Assembly: GCA_033763895.1 (NCBI GenBank)
Contig: JANRJQ010000004.1
Location: 868,319 to 932,318 of the forward strand
Length of the DNA stretch: 64,000 nt
DNA from: Chloroherpetonaceae bacterium
Lineage (GTDB): Bacteria; Bacteroidota; Chlorobiia; Chlorobiales; Thermochlorobacteraceae
Reading direction: 5' to 3'
Under the pieces are notes generated by a model. It was not told the origin of the DNA and ran no database searches. It saw only the letters and a program-made list of their open reading frames with translations. The position numbers and the translations under genes are program-made. Shown in pieces: positions 34,971 to 44,585 of this stretch (position 1 is the stretch's first letter; the number at the start of each line of letters is the position of its first letter).

Positions 34971-36536
34971 ATGAAAATTCAATCTCTATTGAAAAAAGCG
35001 ACGCTCGGCATGATGCTAGGAAGCTCGGTGCTTTTTGGATGTAAGGAAGTAACCAATGAACCCGCTTCTTTGGTTGAAGTCGGTCAAAAATCCGTAACAC
35101 CAACTTTTGTAAGATCAATTGCGAATGGTGTTCAAGCGTTTACATTAATCAGCAGTGACGATACCTTGAAGGAATCTCCCAATTTTGTGTTTGGTGGGAT
35201 GTCGGATGGTGCCGGTCTCTTAAAAAATTCCGATGGCACTTTCACCTTTATCAACAATCATGAAGATAACTTTGCGGTTTCTCGTGTTACGCTTGATGTC
35301 ACTTTCAAGCCCATTAAAGGCGATTATTTAATGACTTCAAACGATGGGCTATATCGCCTCTGCTCTGCTACAATGGTCACGCCTGAAGTTCACGGTGTTT
35401 CTGCCCCACAATACATTACTTGCGGAGAAACCGGTGCAGATTCACAAATTCATATCGTTGATCCGTATGGCGCTCCTTCCGCAACCGACCGAATTGCGAC
35501 AAACTTTGGATATTGGAGCACCGAGAATGCCGTTACCTTACCCAAAAACACCTACGCTAATAAGACTGTTACCATCATCGGCGACGATGATTTTCAAGCC
35601 AGTGGCGAAATTGCGCTTTATGTGGGTGAAGGAAACGGAAACTTTGATGATGGAAAGCTCTATGTGATGAGCCGTACCGATAATGTTCGCCGTGAACGCG
35701 CCAATGTTGTTGGACAAACTTACAATGTCGAATTCCGCGAAATCACCAATCCTAAAACCCGCGCTGCTGCAGAGTTTAATCAACAAGCCACCGCGCTCAA
35801 TGCCATTTCTTTTGGACGGGTTGAAGATTTGGATTATCGAAAAGGTTCTGACGCCGCAGCTACAGAAATTTATTTCTGCGTAACCGGTCAGCAATGGGGA
35901 ACAGGAATTAATGCCGATAGTTCGCGCACAATGTACGGCCGCGTTTATCGCTTAAAACTTAATCCAAGCAATCCATTAGCAGGAACGCTTGAAGTGGTAT
36001 TTGATGGCGATGATGTAGCAGGGCCAGCAAAGGAATTTATGAATGTCGATAATATTTGCGTGACCGATAACTATGTCTATATCCAAGAAGATCCGAATCG
36101 CTACCGTTCAGGAACTGTTTTTAACAGCACGCGCCAAAATCATGATCCGCGTATTTATCAATGGCAAATTGGAACGCCAACCACCTCTATTTCAACCTTT
36201 TTAGAAGTTGGCCCGCCGAGAGATGGTGGTGCTTTGCAAGCAAAGTATCTCGCCGCTCAAAACCCGAACGGTGCGGTCAACAATTGGTTCGTTGGCTCTG
36301 ATGGACGGTTAGCCATCGGTGACTGGGAATACGGAGCGATGATTGATGTTTCAAAAGAAACCGGAAAACCCGGCACCTTTTTGGTTTGCGTTCAATCGCA
36401 TACTTGGAGACAAGGTGGCGTTAATCCCGGGCGCGATTTCCGCAACCCCGATAAAGGAACTTTAGCCGCCGCTCAAACACCAACCAATCTTGGTGAAGGC
36501 AGCTATGTGTTAATTTTAACCAATGTTCCCCGATAA
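34971..36536 (+). CDS. PhoX-like (DUF839) phosphatase-family lipoprotein
   Basis: A 521-residue exported protein with a lipoprotein signal (MLGSSVLFGCKE, Cys about 24). The body has the order of motifs of the PhoX/DUF839 beta-propeller family: FINNHEDN near the start, SASGEIALYVGEG-like metal-loop region, GRVEDLDYRKG, EIYFCVTGQQ, GRVYRLKLNP, LEVVFDGDD, NVDNICVTDNYVYIQEDPN and DGRLAIGDWEYG. Classical PhoX is a Ca/Fe-dependent alkaline phosphatase; Bacteroidetes homologues are often annotated so without test. It is cotranscribed at most with nothing, since terminators flank it, but it lies next to the peroxidase gene. Confidence 0.7.
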   Translation: MKIQSLLKKATLGMMLGSSVLFGCKEVTNEPASLVEVGQKSVTPTFVRSIANGVQAFTLISSDDTLKESPNFVFGGMSDGAGLLKNSDGTFTFINNHEDNFAVSRVTLDVTFKPIKGDYLMTSNDGLYRLCSATMVTPEVHGVSAPQYITCGETGADSQIHIVDPYGAPSATDRIATNFGYWSTENAVTLPKNTYANKTVTIIGDDDFQASGEIALYVGEGNGNFDDGKLYVMSRTDNVRRERANVVGQTYNVEFREITNPKTRAAAEFNQQATALNAISFGRVEDLDYRKGSDAAATEIYFCVTGQQWGTGINADSSRTMYGRVYRLKLNPSNPLAGTLEVVFDGDDVAGPAKEFMNVDNICVTDNYVYIQEDPNRYRSGTVFNSTRQNHDPRIYQWQIGTPTTSISTFLEVGPPRDGGALQAKYLAAQNPNGAVNNWFVGSDGRLAIGDWEYGAMIDVSKETGKPGTFLVCVQSHTWRQGGVNPGRDFRNPDKGTLAAAQTPTNLGEGSYVLILTNVPR

Positions 36537-36558
36537 GTTTACATTACGATTTGTTTAC

Positions 36559-36585
36559 AAAAGAGCCGCAATTGCGGCTCTTTTT
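36559..36585 (+). terminator. Intrinsic terminator after the PhoX-like gene
   Basis: The perfect palindrome AAGAGCCGCA/ATTGCGGCTCTT (36560-36582) is followed by T residues to 36585. It sits only 18 nt before the peroxidase start, so the peroxidase must have a promoter within or before it, or rely on read-through. Confidence 0.88.
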
Positions 36586-36602
36586 CATCCAATACAACCT
36601 TC

Positions 36603-38483
36603 ATGAAAAATACGACTTGTTTCTCACGGCTTACTCTTACCGCAACGGCTGCACTCATTTTAATTGCCGCTTGTTCAACGCCCTCTCAAAAGGAAGAGCC
36701 AATGTCCTTTGCCGATAAAAAAATCAAACCGATTTATCAGCAAGAATTGGATTCTTTGGTTACTTCACTAAAACACTTGGATTCACTAATTTTTAACGCA
36801 TCACTCAACTCCTCCCCAACGCAATCAAACATTCAAGACGGATTCGCTCGAGCGCGGAAGCATTATAAGAGAATGGAGTTTCTGACGGAGTATTATGCAC
36901 CTGCCACCTCAGAAGAAATGAATGGCCCTGCCCTTGAAACCGTTGGAGAAGAATTTAAGATTGAACCACCAACAGGATTTCAAGTTTTGGAGGAAAAACT
37001 ATTTCCCTCTTTCGATCTCAAGGATAAAGAAGAAGTGCGAGAGCATGTTGGGTTTTTGATTAAAGCATGCAAACGATTGGATAATCTCGTTCTGAAAAAG
37101 CCTTTAACCGACGACCGGGTGTTTGATGCAATGCGTCTTGAAATTGCACGCATCATCACTTTAGGCATTACCGGATTTGATTCGCCGATTGCTCAACACT
37201 CATTAAGAGAAGCGGCATACTCACTTGAAGGAATTAAAGCTACTCTCAATGAGTACGGAAACCCCGAGCATCACGCATCGGCACTGCGTGTTATGGATAA
37301 AGTTGCAGCGGCAATTTCAATGTTACACACCGAAATCGGATTCGACGATTTCAATCGATTGGAATTTATCCTTTCTCATGCCAATCCTATTTCAGAAGAA
37401 ATCCTATTGCTTCAAGAAAATTTGAAGATTCCTATTCTCACTGCTTACAGGCCTTTTGACCCAAAGGCGAAAACAATTTTTTCAGAGAACGCGCTTTCAT
37501 CACTGCCCTTTGCGCCTGAATACACGGCATCGCTCAATCCGTTACAGGTTGAATTGGGCTACATGCTTTTTCACGATACTCGCCTTTCTCGTGAGAATGA
37601 ACGAAGCTGCGGCTCATGCCACAACCCTGACAAAGCATTTACCGATGGGCTTGCACGCGCGAAGCCGCTTCAAGGAAACACGACCCTTTTACGCAACACA
37701 CCCACGGTGATTAACTCGGGGTTTCAATCAAGTTCATCGTACGATCAACGCACGCTTTATCTTGAAGACCGCGTAAAGTATGTGGTTCACAGCCAAGCGG
37801 AAATGAACAGTTCATTGGAGGAAGTCGCGCGCAAACTCAATCAAGTTCCTCAGTATCAATTGCTTTTCCGCGCTGCATTTGATTCTTCTCAAACCATTAC
37901 CCCTGAAATGATTTCGAAATCGATTGCGATGTATATGCGATCGCTGAATTCATTTCAATCTCGATTTGATCAGTATGTGCGAGGAAACCGATTGGCTATG
38001 GATTCTACCGAACAAAAAGGATTCAATCTTTTTGCCGGTAAAGCAAAGTGCGCGACCTGTCACTTCATTCCTTTATTTAACGGAACCGTTCCGCCAACCT
38101 TTACAGAAACCGAAGCTGAGGTTATCGGCGTGCCGGAAAAAGCCCTTTGGGTGAAAGCTCATATCGATCCCGATGAAGGTAAAATGGCCACAAACGGCAT
38201 TGACCTTAACCGTTATATGTTCAAAACCCCTACTCTTCGTAACATTGCACTAACAGCACCTTACATGCATAATGGGGTGTATAAAACATTGGATGAAGTA
38301 GTAAGGTTTTATAATGTTGGAGGAGGTTATGGCATAGGAATTGATTTGCCGAATCAAACCCTTCCAACAGATTCCTTGAAACTCTCCGCTTCGGAATCAA
38401 AGGCAATTGTTGCATTTATGAGAACTTTAACTGATACCACAGCAATGCGTTCAAGGCCTCATTCAATCCCAAGTATTCGGTAA
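36603..38483 (+). CDS. Di-heme cytochrome c peroxidase/MauG-like lipoprotein with N-terminal helical domain
   Basis: A 626-residue exported protein. The signal peptide ends in a lipobox (ALILIAACST). Residues about 40-270 are helical and contain GFQVLEEKLFP, which recalls imelysin-like iron-uptake domains; that comparison is weak. Residues about 290-620 are the bacterial di-heme peroxidase domain with two heme motifs, C336-G-S-C339-H340 and C483-A-T-C486-H487, plus the LGYMLFHDTRLSRENERSCGSCH and GRDNRTLYLED-like family context and PTLRNIALTAPYMHNGVYKTLDEV. It would reduce peroxide or oxidise a substrate in the periplasm using electrons from a c-type cytochrome. It converges with the Rieske gene 13 nt away. 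Confidence 0.92.
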   Translation: MKNTTCFSRLTLTATAALILIAACSTPSQKEEPMSFADKKIKPIYQQELDSLVTSLKHLDSLIFNASLNSSPTQSNIQDGFARARKHYKRMEFLTEYYAPATSEEMNGPALETVGEEFKIEPPTGFQVLEEKLFPSFDLKDKEEVREHVGFLIKACKRLDNLVLKKPLTDDRVFDAMRLEIARIITLGITGFDSPIAQHSLREAAYSLEGIKATLNEYGNPEHHASALRVMDKVAAAISMLHTEIGFDDFNRLEFILSHANPISEEILLLQENLKIPILTAYRPFDPKAKTIFSENALSSLPFAPEYTASLNPLQVELGYMLFHDTRLSRENERSCGSCHNPDKAFTDGLARAKPLQGNTTLLRNTPTVINSGFQSSSSYDQRTLYLEDRVKYVVHSQAEMNSSLEEVARKLNQVPQYQLLFRAAFDSSQTITPEMISKSIAMYMRSLNSFQSRFDQYVRGNRLAMDSTEQKGFNLFAGKAKCATCHFIPLFNGTVPPTFTETEAEVIGVPEKALWVKAHIDPDEGKMATNGIDLNRYMFKTPTLRNIALTAPYMHNGVYKTLDEVVRFYNVGGGYGIGIDLPNQTLPTDSLKLSASESKAIVAFMRTLTDTTAMRSRPHSIPSIR

Positions 38484-38496
38484 GTGGCGATTGCTT

Positions 38497-39237
38497 TCAC
38501 ATTGCATCCGTAAAATTGACGACCAAGGAACCATTGGCCAACAATTCAGTTTTGAACCGTGTTAATTTGGTTTGCGCCGGTGAAGCAAGCACTTCACCGG
38601 TTGCACTGAATTTCGACCCGTGACATCGGCAAGTCCATTCTTGATTTTGAAACACCATATTGCTACATCCGGCGTGCGTGCAAAAGCGAGACATTGCAAT
38701 GAAACCCAATGCTGTTCGAGAGAGCGTTACATCCGAGCGTTCCAACTCGCCATTGACACGGATTCCATCGTAATTAAAATAAATTGCCATTGATAGGGTT
38801 GGGAGTTCATTGGGTTCAACTTGAATTGAAAGCCGCGCCTCGTTTGATTCTCTTGATAAATCGGATTCATTTCCATTTTCATCAATAACAGAAACTTTGT
38901 AAAACGCCGGCTCCCCTTTCTTTAGATTTGCATCTGTATATGAGCGTTGAGAAAAATCTACTTCAGCCAAAAACACATAAGGCGATGAAGGAATCGCCGT
39001 GCGATAAATTCTAAACTTCCCTTTTCCTTCTGCATCCCGGTTTGGAAATGCAGTTTCAGAAATTCCCCAAGTAAGTAAAACACTATCCAAGCGACCGCTT
39101 GCTTTCACATTGATGGGAGAAAGTGGCTTTGAATTCGACACCACAGATTCTTGACATCCAGAAATCACGGGCAACGACCCAGCACCAATGAGTGACGCTA
39201 CACCGGTAAGTGTTGAAAGAAATTTTCTTCGATTCAT
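38497..39237 (-). CDS. Tat-exported Rieske [2Fe-2S] protein with fibronectin-III-like domain
   Basis: A 246-residue protein. The N-terminus MNRRKFLSTLTGVASLIGAGS is a twin-arginine signal, followed by a possible lipobox (VISGC). Residues about 40-140 form an FN3-like domain (INVKASGRLDSVLLTWG ... FYKVSVIDENGNESDLS). Residues about 145-246 are a Rieske domain with both ligand boxes, CTHAGC and CRCHGSKF. Tat export of a folded Fe-S protein is normal for Rieske proteins; the FN3 fusion is not the standard cytochrome bc subunit, and the usual proline loop is not evident. It may be an electron carrier for a periplasmic oxidoreductase, for example the neighbouring di-heme peroxidase (convergent, 13 nt apart); that pairing is inference. 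Confidence 0.88.
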   Translation of the reverse strand: MNRRKFLSTLTGVASLIGAGSLPVISGCQESVVSNSKPLSPINVKASGRLDSVLLTWGISETAFPNRDAEGKGKFRIYRTAIPSSPYVFLAEVDFSQRSYTDANLKKGEPAFYKVSVIDENGNESDLSRESNEARLSIQVEPNELPTLSMAIYFNYDGIRVNGELERSDVTLSRTALGFIAMSRFCTHAGCSNMVFQNQEWTCRCHGSKFSATGEVLASPAQTKLTRFKTELLANGSLVVNFTDAM

Positions 39238-39701
39238 CTTTTTTTCATAAAGATAATCGAGAGAAAATCCCTTGTTGATTAAGAAAGTGTTAGAAGTTTA
39301 ATACCCCGCGACTTGGTTTTTTTGAAGGAGTCATATCGAGGCATTACTGAGCTCGTCAAGCGCGCTGCGAGAAATCTCCGATTTTCAGCACGCCACAAAG
39401 TGAGGTGGTTGAACCTGTCGAAACCACTGCAAAGAGGCTACTGTTTCACGCAAAGCCGCGAAGGCGCAATCATTCTTTTCGCTCTTTGTGTTAATTCTCT
39501 GTGACCTCTGTGTTTTGGAATTACAGGCACAAAGGACGCGGAGATAAAACCAAACAATGTCATTTCAAGGATTATGGTTGCTTGGCAAACTCGCGGCGAG
39601 AAATCTCCGACTCTCTGCACTCAAAAAATCTGCTGGTAACACAAAGGGCGCATGCCTTACACCTGCGCCCTGTAAATACTCTCAAATAATGAATTAAGAA
39701 T
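39238..39701. repeat. Intergenic stretch with degenerate dispersed repeats
   Basis: 464 nt without a gene. It contains two copies of a motif like GCGAGAAATCTCCGA (about 39366 and 39595), GGTGGTTGAACCTGTCGAAACC, and a block shared with the 52-kb intergenic region: TGTGTTTTGGAATTACA (39509-39525) followed by CACAAAG, GGAGATAAAAC and AATGTCATTTC. The same elements recur at 42.2-42.7 kb. They look like an old, decayed family of intergenic repeats. Confidence 0.75.
39646..39670 (-). terminator. Possible terminator of the frameshifted propeller gene
   Basis: GGGCGCA (39646-39652) pairs with TGCGCCC (39664-39670) around an 11-nt loop. On the minus strand it is followed by TTTGTGTT, so the T tract is weak. 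It lies about 30 nt after the stop at 39702. Confidence 0.4.
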
Positions 39702-41977
39702 CTACTTGACCAGTATCATCTTTTTTTTTTCGATAAATCCAGTTGACGATTTCAGCCTGTAAAAGTAAACGCCACTTGAAATTCCAGTCGCTCTAAATAC
39801 GACCGAGTGTGTTCCTGTTTCTTTTACGCCTTGATATAAAACCGCAACCCTTCTTCCTAACACATCAAATAATTCCAATTCAATATTGCTCCGATTGGGG
39901 ACACGGTATTGAATCGTTGTGGCGGGGTTAAATGGATTCGGATAGTTTTGATTAAGCGCAAACTGAAGGCGCTGCGGCACATCAGGTTCTTTTGCGGATA
40001 AAACACTGGTGCTAATACCAGCGAAGTTTGCTTGCGGTTGATTTCCAATCCTAGTGAATGCTCCCCCTACAAACAAAGTGCTTCCTGAGATAAACAACGA
40101 ACGGACTACTCCATTCGGATTCGGATTCCACGCCGATGTGGAGCCGTTACTTATATCAATTGCAGCCAAATAGTTACGCGCTGTGCTCCCATTTACCAAA
40201 GTGAAAGAGCCGCCAGCATAAACCGTACTGTTCGAAACCGCCAAAGCATTGATTGTACCGTTCACATTTGGATTCCATTCAACTACCGATCCGGTAGATC
40301 GGTCAAACGCTGCTATTCCTTTTCGTGGGATATTTCCATTAACCGTATCGAATACGCCACCTACAAAAACTGTATTTTCCGATATTGCTAAAGAATAGAC
40401 ATCACCGTTCACATTTGGATTCCAAGTTGTTGGTATTCCTGTTGTAATATCAAATGCTGCTAATCGGTTGCGTGCAAGGTTGCCATAAACAACTGAAAAT
40501 CGACCACCTGCATAAACAGTATTCCCAGAAACTGCAAGTGCATAAACAAAGTTATTTGGATTTGGATTGCAACTAATTGGATTTCCATTTGAAAGATTGA
40601 ATGCAGCTAAACGGTTACAAGAAATACTTCCAGAAACTCTGTTAAACAATCTTCCTGCATAAATAATATTGTCAGTAAATGAAATTGCATGAACAGCATC
40701 ATTAACATCCGGATCCCAACTTGTAATAGTTCCGGTACTTGAATTGAATGCTGCCAAGTTATTTCGAGGAGTTCCTCCATTTACAGTAGTGAACATTCCT
40801 CCAGCAAATATAGTGCTATTTGATGCCGCCAAAGGTATACATCGCCATTTGCATTTGGGTTCCAAGCTGTTACTATACCAGTCGTGAGGTCAAACGCGGC
40901 TAATCGGTTTCGGGTTGAGCTGCCATTGACAAAAGTGAAATCCCCGCCCGCATAGACCGTGCCACCCGATACAGCAAGAGTATTTACTAATGTAAAAGAA
41001 AAGCCACCAACATTTGGATTCCACGCTCTTGTGGTGCCATTGGTGCTATTGAAAGCCGCCAAACGATTGCGCACTATGTTACCATTGACCGAAGTGAAAG
41101 ATCCACCTGCATAAATCGTGCTACCTGAGACCGCCAAAGTCCTGACACTGCTATTCACATTTGGGTTCCACTCGGTGGCGTTACCAGTGGTGATGTCAAA
41201 CGAGGCCAAGTTGTTCCGCGTCGTGCTGCCATTGACCATTGTGAAAGCACCGCCCGCATAAACCGTGCTACCTGAGACGGCCAGTACATTGACACCGCCA
41301 TTCACATTCGGATTCCACGAGGTTGCGGTGCCAGTGGTGATGTCAAACGCTGCCAAGTAGTTTCGTCCAATACTACCATTGACCACGTTGAAATTACCTC
41401 CAACAAAGATTGTATTTCCCGAGACTACAAGCCCATTAACCCAACCGTTTGCATTAGGATTCCAAGATGACGCCGTGCCTGTTGTAAGGTTGAATGCTGC
41501 CAAATTATTTCGCATTACATTGCCATTAACCATACTAAAAGCACCACCTGCATATATCGTGTTTCCCGAAGTTAATAATGCATATAAAGGGCCATTCACA
41601 TTCGGATTCCACATCGTGTCTACATTTTTATCGGATTTAATGCGGGCTAGTCCATTGCGAGTTAGTCCGCCAACAGCATTAAAGTCACCGCCAATAATCC
41701 AACCTCCGTTGCCGTCAGAAACCACTGCATTAACAGAACCAGCGACTTTTGGAAACGCTGCATCTCGGTTGCCTATGATTGTATCCAAAACCACTCCTTG
41801 TCCTGACGCAGCGCCGACTTCAGTAAAAGAACCTCCGATATAGGCTGTATTGCCTACAACGACTGTCGCATTTACCTGTCCATTGGTTACCCAAAGGTTT
41901 TGGTTCACGGTTTGCGCTTGTGTTAAGCTTGCTCCGCATAGGATGCAGAGCATCAAAAGAGAGTATATTTTTTTCAT
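39702..41977 (-). pseudogene. T9SS-sorted beta-propeller repeat gene split by a one-base frameshift
   Basis: Two overlapping minus-strand frames together encode one protein of about 757 residues. The first (40781-41977) has the start MKKIYSLLMLC and a signal peptide (CGASLTQAQ); the second (39702-40865) has the T9SS tail FALNQNYPNPFNPATTIQYRVP, FDVLGRRVAVL and KKMILVK. Both carry the same repeat of about 43 residues (WNPNVNG..V..LAVSGSTVYAGGxFTxVNGxxxRNxLAAFDxTTG), about eleven clear copies plus two weaker ones at the start. In the first frame the repeat breaks after WNPNANGDVY; the second frame picks up exactly at LAASNSTIFAGG. One missing base at about 40834-40835 would restore a continuous frame. 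Without it the product lacks its sorting domain. Confidence 0.85.
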
Positions 41978-42337
41978 GAAATATTTTTTTGGGAGCGGGA
42001 AAAATGTTCATTTTGCACCTGCCGCCCTGTTTTCATGTGCAAAGATTAATAAGGAAGTAATTGTTAAAAATAACCTAAAATTAGAGTTTTTTGTTGTTTT
42101 TCTGATTGAAATAAGAGGAGTGCGGGATTCAGGACGGTTTGAAAACCAATTACACACTTTAGTCTCTTTCCATTGCCTTTCAATCACCACTTAGAATAAC
42201 AAAAAATCATCGACGGGATCAGTACGGCGCAGGCCGTGGCCACCTCAAATGATAGGCTCACAGATTCAGGACAAGACGGTATGACCAAAAAAAGTAATGT
42301 CATTTCGAACGGTGCATAGCGGAGTGAGAAATCTCTG

Positions 42338-42480
42338 GCGTGCGGAGAATCGGAGATTTCTCGCGGCGCTCGAAATGACAAAGTGAAGGGCGTGCAGGAT
42401 TCCGGACAAGCCGGAATGACTGCTTCAGATTTTAGGATGCGACACGTTGGTTTCGACAGGCTCAACCACCTCGTTTTGGT
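42338..42480. repeat. Direct repeat, copy 1
   Basis: Begins GCGTGCGGAG and ends CCACCTCGTTTTGGT. It is nearly identical to copy 2 apart from a 22-nt insertion and a few substitutions. The core includes GACAAAGTGAAGGGCGTGCA and GATGCGACACGTTGGTTTCG. Confidence 0.85.
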
Positions 42481-42536
42481 GGATTAATCCTGTTAATCCT
42501 TGAATCCTGAAAATCCTGATTCAGACAGTGTTTTGT

Positions 42537-42701
42537 GCGTGCGGAGGGTCGGAGATTTCTCGCGGCGAGCTTGACGAGCATTATAAAGTCTCGAAATGAC
42601 AAAGTGAAGGGCGTGCAGGATTCCGGACAAGCGGGATGACTGCTTCAGATTTTAGGATGCGACACGTTGGTTTCGACAAGCCGTGGCCACCTCGTTTTGG
42701 T
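42537..42701. repeat. Direct repeat, copy 2
   Basis: The second copy, in the same orientation, 57 nt after copy 1. It has an extra AGCTTGACGAGCATTATAAAGT after CGCGGCG. Both copies hold REP-like inverted pieces such as GGAGATTTCTC. Confidence 0.85.
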
Positions 42702-42762
42702 GCATACAGGATTCTGCTGCGTGCTTGACAAGTGCTTTTAACTGCCGGAATAACCACCTTAA

Positions 42763-44526
42763 TTAATACCCCGCGGCTTGACCGTCTTTGCGCGATTCCG
42801 ATGCGCCATAATAGACGCGATTTTTCTTGTCATATCGAATGCCTTGATAGCCGCCATAACCGCTGAGGCTATAGCCAATGCGGTGACCAAGTTTGAGCAG
42901 TTCACGAATAGTTTCGTGCGGGAATCCGGTTTCGAGATACAATGTTCCGCCGTCGGTCATCACTTCGCCCGTAGGTTCGGAGGATCCTTCGTGCGCGATA
43001 CGCGGGGCATCACCGGCTTCTTGAATGTTCATTCCAAAGTCGATATGATTCATCACAATCTGCACATGCCCAAGCGGTTGAAATTCGCCGCCCATCACCC
43101 CAAAACTCATATAAGGCTCGCCGTCTTTGGTGATAAATGCGGGAATAATGGTTTGAAATGGCCTCTTGTGAGGGGCAAAGGTATTGGCTTCGCCTTCGGT
43201 GAGAGAAAACATTTCACCTCGGTCTTGCAGCATAAAGCCAAGCCCATCGGGAGCCATTCCCGAGCCCATTCCACGGTAATTGCTTTGAATGAAAGAAATC
43301 ATTGTGCCATCTTTATCGGCCACGGTTAAATAAATGGTTCCGCCTTGTTTAAGAACGGGATTGCCGTGATCGACTTTTCGTAATGCGCGGTTCATTGAAA
43401 TGAGTTTTCTGCGCTCTGCCGCGTAAGGTTTTGAAATCAATTCTTTGACGGGAATTTGCGCGAAGGCGGGGTCGGCATAAAGCTTTGCGCGATCTTCAAA
43501 TGCAACTTTTTTGGCTTCGGTAAACAGATGAATATGTTCTTTGCTTCCAAACCCGTAACCGGAGACATTATACTCTTCCAAAAGATTGAGCATTTGCAGT
43601 GCTGCAATACCTTGGCTATTCGGCGGAAGTTCCCAAATGTCGTAGCCGCGGTAGTTTGTACTAACGGGTTCAACCCACTCGGAAGTATGCTCGGCCAAGT
43701 CTTGATAACTGAGAAACCCGCCTTGTTTTTTCATAAACGCATCAATGACTTTTGCGATTTCGCCTTTGTAGAAGGCATCGCGCCCGCCTTGCGCTATTTT
43801 TTCAAGCGTTGATGCAAGATTCGGATTTCGGAAAATGTCTCCCTTTTTGGGTGTTGCCCCGCCGGGTGCCCACGTTTCTTTCACATTTGGAAACTGAGAA
43901 AGAGATGCCACATTTCGCTCCAAGTAATAGGCAATAAGCTCTGAAACGGGAAAGCCTTCTTTCGCATAGCGAATCGCCGGCGCAAGAATGGTTTTCATTG
44001 GCAGCTTGCCGAATTTTTTGTGCAGCTCAAACCAACCATCCACACAGCCCGGAACGCTTACCGGAAGCGGCCCTGTCGCCGGAATATGCTTCAATCCCTT
44101 TTCCTTAAAGTATTGAAGCGAAAGAGAATACGGCGAGCGGCCACTTGCATTGAGGCCATAGAGCTTTTTGGTTTTGGCATCCCACACAATCGCGAAGAGA
44201 TCGCCGCCGATGCCGCAGCCCGTGGGTTCCATTAGTCCTAAAGCCGCATTTGCAGCAATTGCGGCATCAATGGCCGAGCCGCCATCTTTTAAGACTTGAA
44301 GCCCGATTTGCGTGGCAAGCGGCTGACTGGTACAAACCATTCCGTTTTGCGCAATCACCTCAGAGCGTGTTGCAAAGCTTTTCCCCGTTATGCGATCTTG
44401 AGCCACAAGCGACGACAGTTGGTGAATTGAAGTACACACACTCCAAAGCAGGAGCGTTTTGAAAAACTCATTAAGACCAAGTCTAATCTTCATAATTAAT
44501 TTTTGAAATGAAGCCTCTGAATTCAT
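42763..44526 (-). CDS. ggt: Gamma-glutamyltransferase (exported)
   Basis: A 587-residue member of the GGT family, which cleaves gamma-glutamyl bonds of glutathione and transfers the glutamyl group. GMVCTSQPLATQIGLQVLKDGGSAIDAAIAANAALGLMEPTGCGIGGDLFAIV is the family opening (given here only as its hallmark pieces ASQPLA-like, GGSAIDAA and GCGIGGD). The autocleavage site is in KQGGTIYLTVADKDG, where the Thr becomes the nucleophile of the small subunit; SNYRGMGSGM and GVMGGEFQPLGH follow. A signal peptide (FFKTLLLWSVCTSIHQLSSLVAQ) predicts a periplasmic enzyme. An ATG at 44493 (MKIRLG) is an alternative start and gives a more typical signal peptide. Confidence 0.93.
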   Translation of the reverse strand: MNSEASFQKLIMKIRLGLNEFFKTLLLWSVCTSIHQLSSLVAQDRITGKSFATRSEVIAQNGMVCTSQPLATQIGLQVLKDGGSAIDAAIAANAALGLMEPTGCGIGGDLFAIVWDAKTKKLYGLNASGRSPYSLSLQYFKEKGLKHIPATGPLPVSVPGCVDGWFELHKKFGKLPMKTILAPAIRYAKEGFPVSELIAYYLERNVASLSQFPNVKETWAPGGATPKKGDIFRNPNLASTLEKIAQGGRDAFYKGEIAKVIDAFMKKQGGFLSYQDLAEHTSEWVEPVSTNYRGYDIWELPPNSQGIAALQMLNLLEEYNVSGYGFGSKEHIHLFTEAKKVAFEDRAKLYADPAFAQIPVKELISKPYAAERRKLISMNRALRKVDHGNPVLKQGGTIYLTVADKDGTMISFIQSNYRGMGSGMAPDGLGFMLQDRGEMFSLTEGEANTFAPHKRPFQTIIPAFITKDGEPYMSFGVMGGEFQPLGHVQIVMNHIDFGMNIQEAGDAPRIAHEGSSEPTGEVMTDGGTLYLETGFPHETIRELLKLGHRIGYSLSGYGGYQGIRYDKKNRVYYGASESRKDGQAAGY

Positions 44527-44585
44527 TGTTCGTATAAGTGTGGGAAGATAATAGAATGTGACTCTTAAAATGAAGTGGAGGATGT

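Larger units (their letters stand above)
41978..42762. repeat. 785-nt intergenic region with direct repeats of a dispersed family
   Basis: No gene is seen. Elements include AATGTCATTTCGAACGG, GTGAGAAATCTC, CGGAGATTTCTCGCGGCG, CAGGATTCCGGACAAGC and TTTCGACAGGCTCAACCACCTCG. Two long direct copies (42338-42480 and 42537-42701) occupy the right half. No ORF, tRNA or transposase remnant was found. Confidence 0.75.

Noticed and set aside
39238-42762. Insertion sequence or integrated element around the propeller gene
   Set aside because: No transposase, terminal inverted repeat or target duplication could be found; the sequences are short degenerate repeats.
42778-43329. 183-codon plus-strand ORF
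   Set aside because: Antisense to the gamma-glutamyltransferase gene; composition follows that gene's codon structure.
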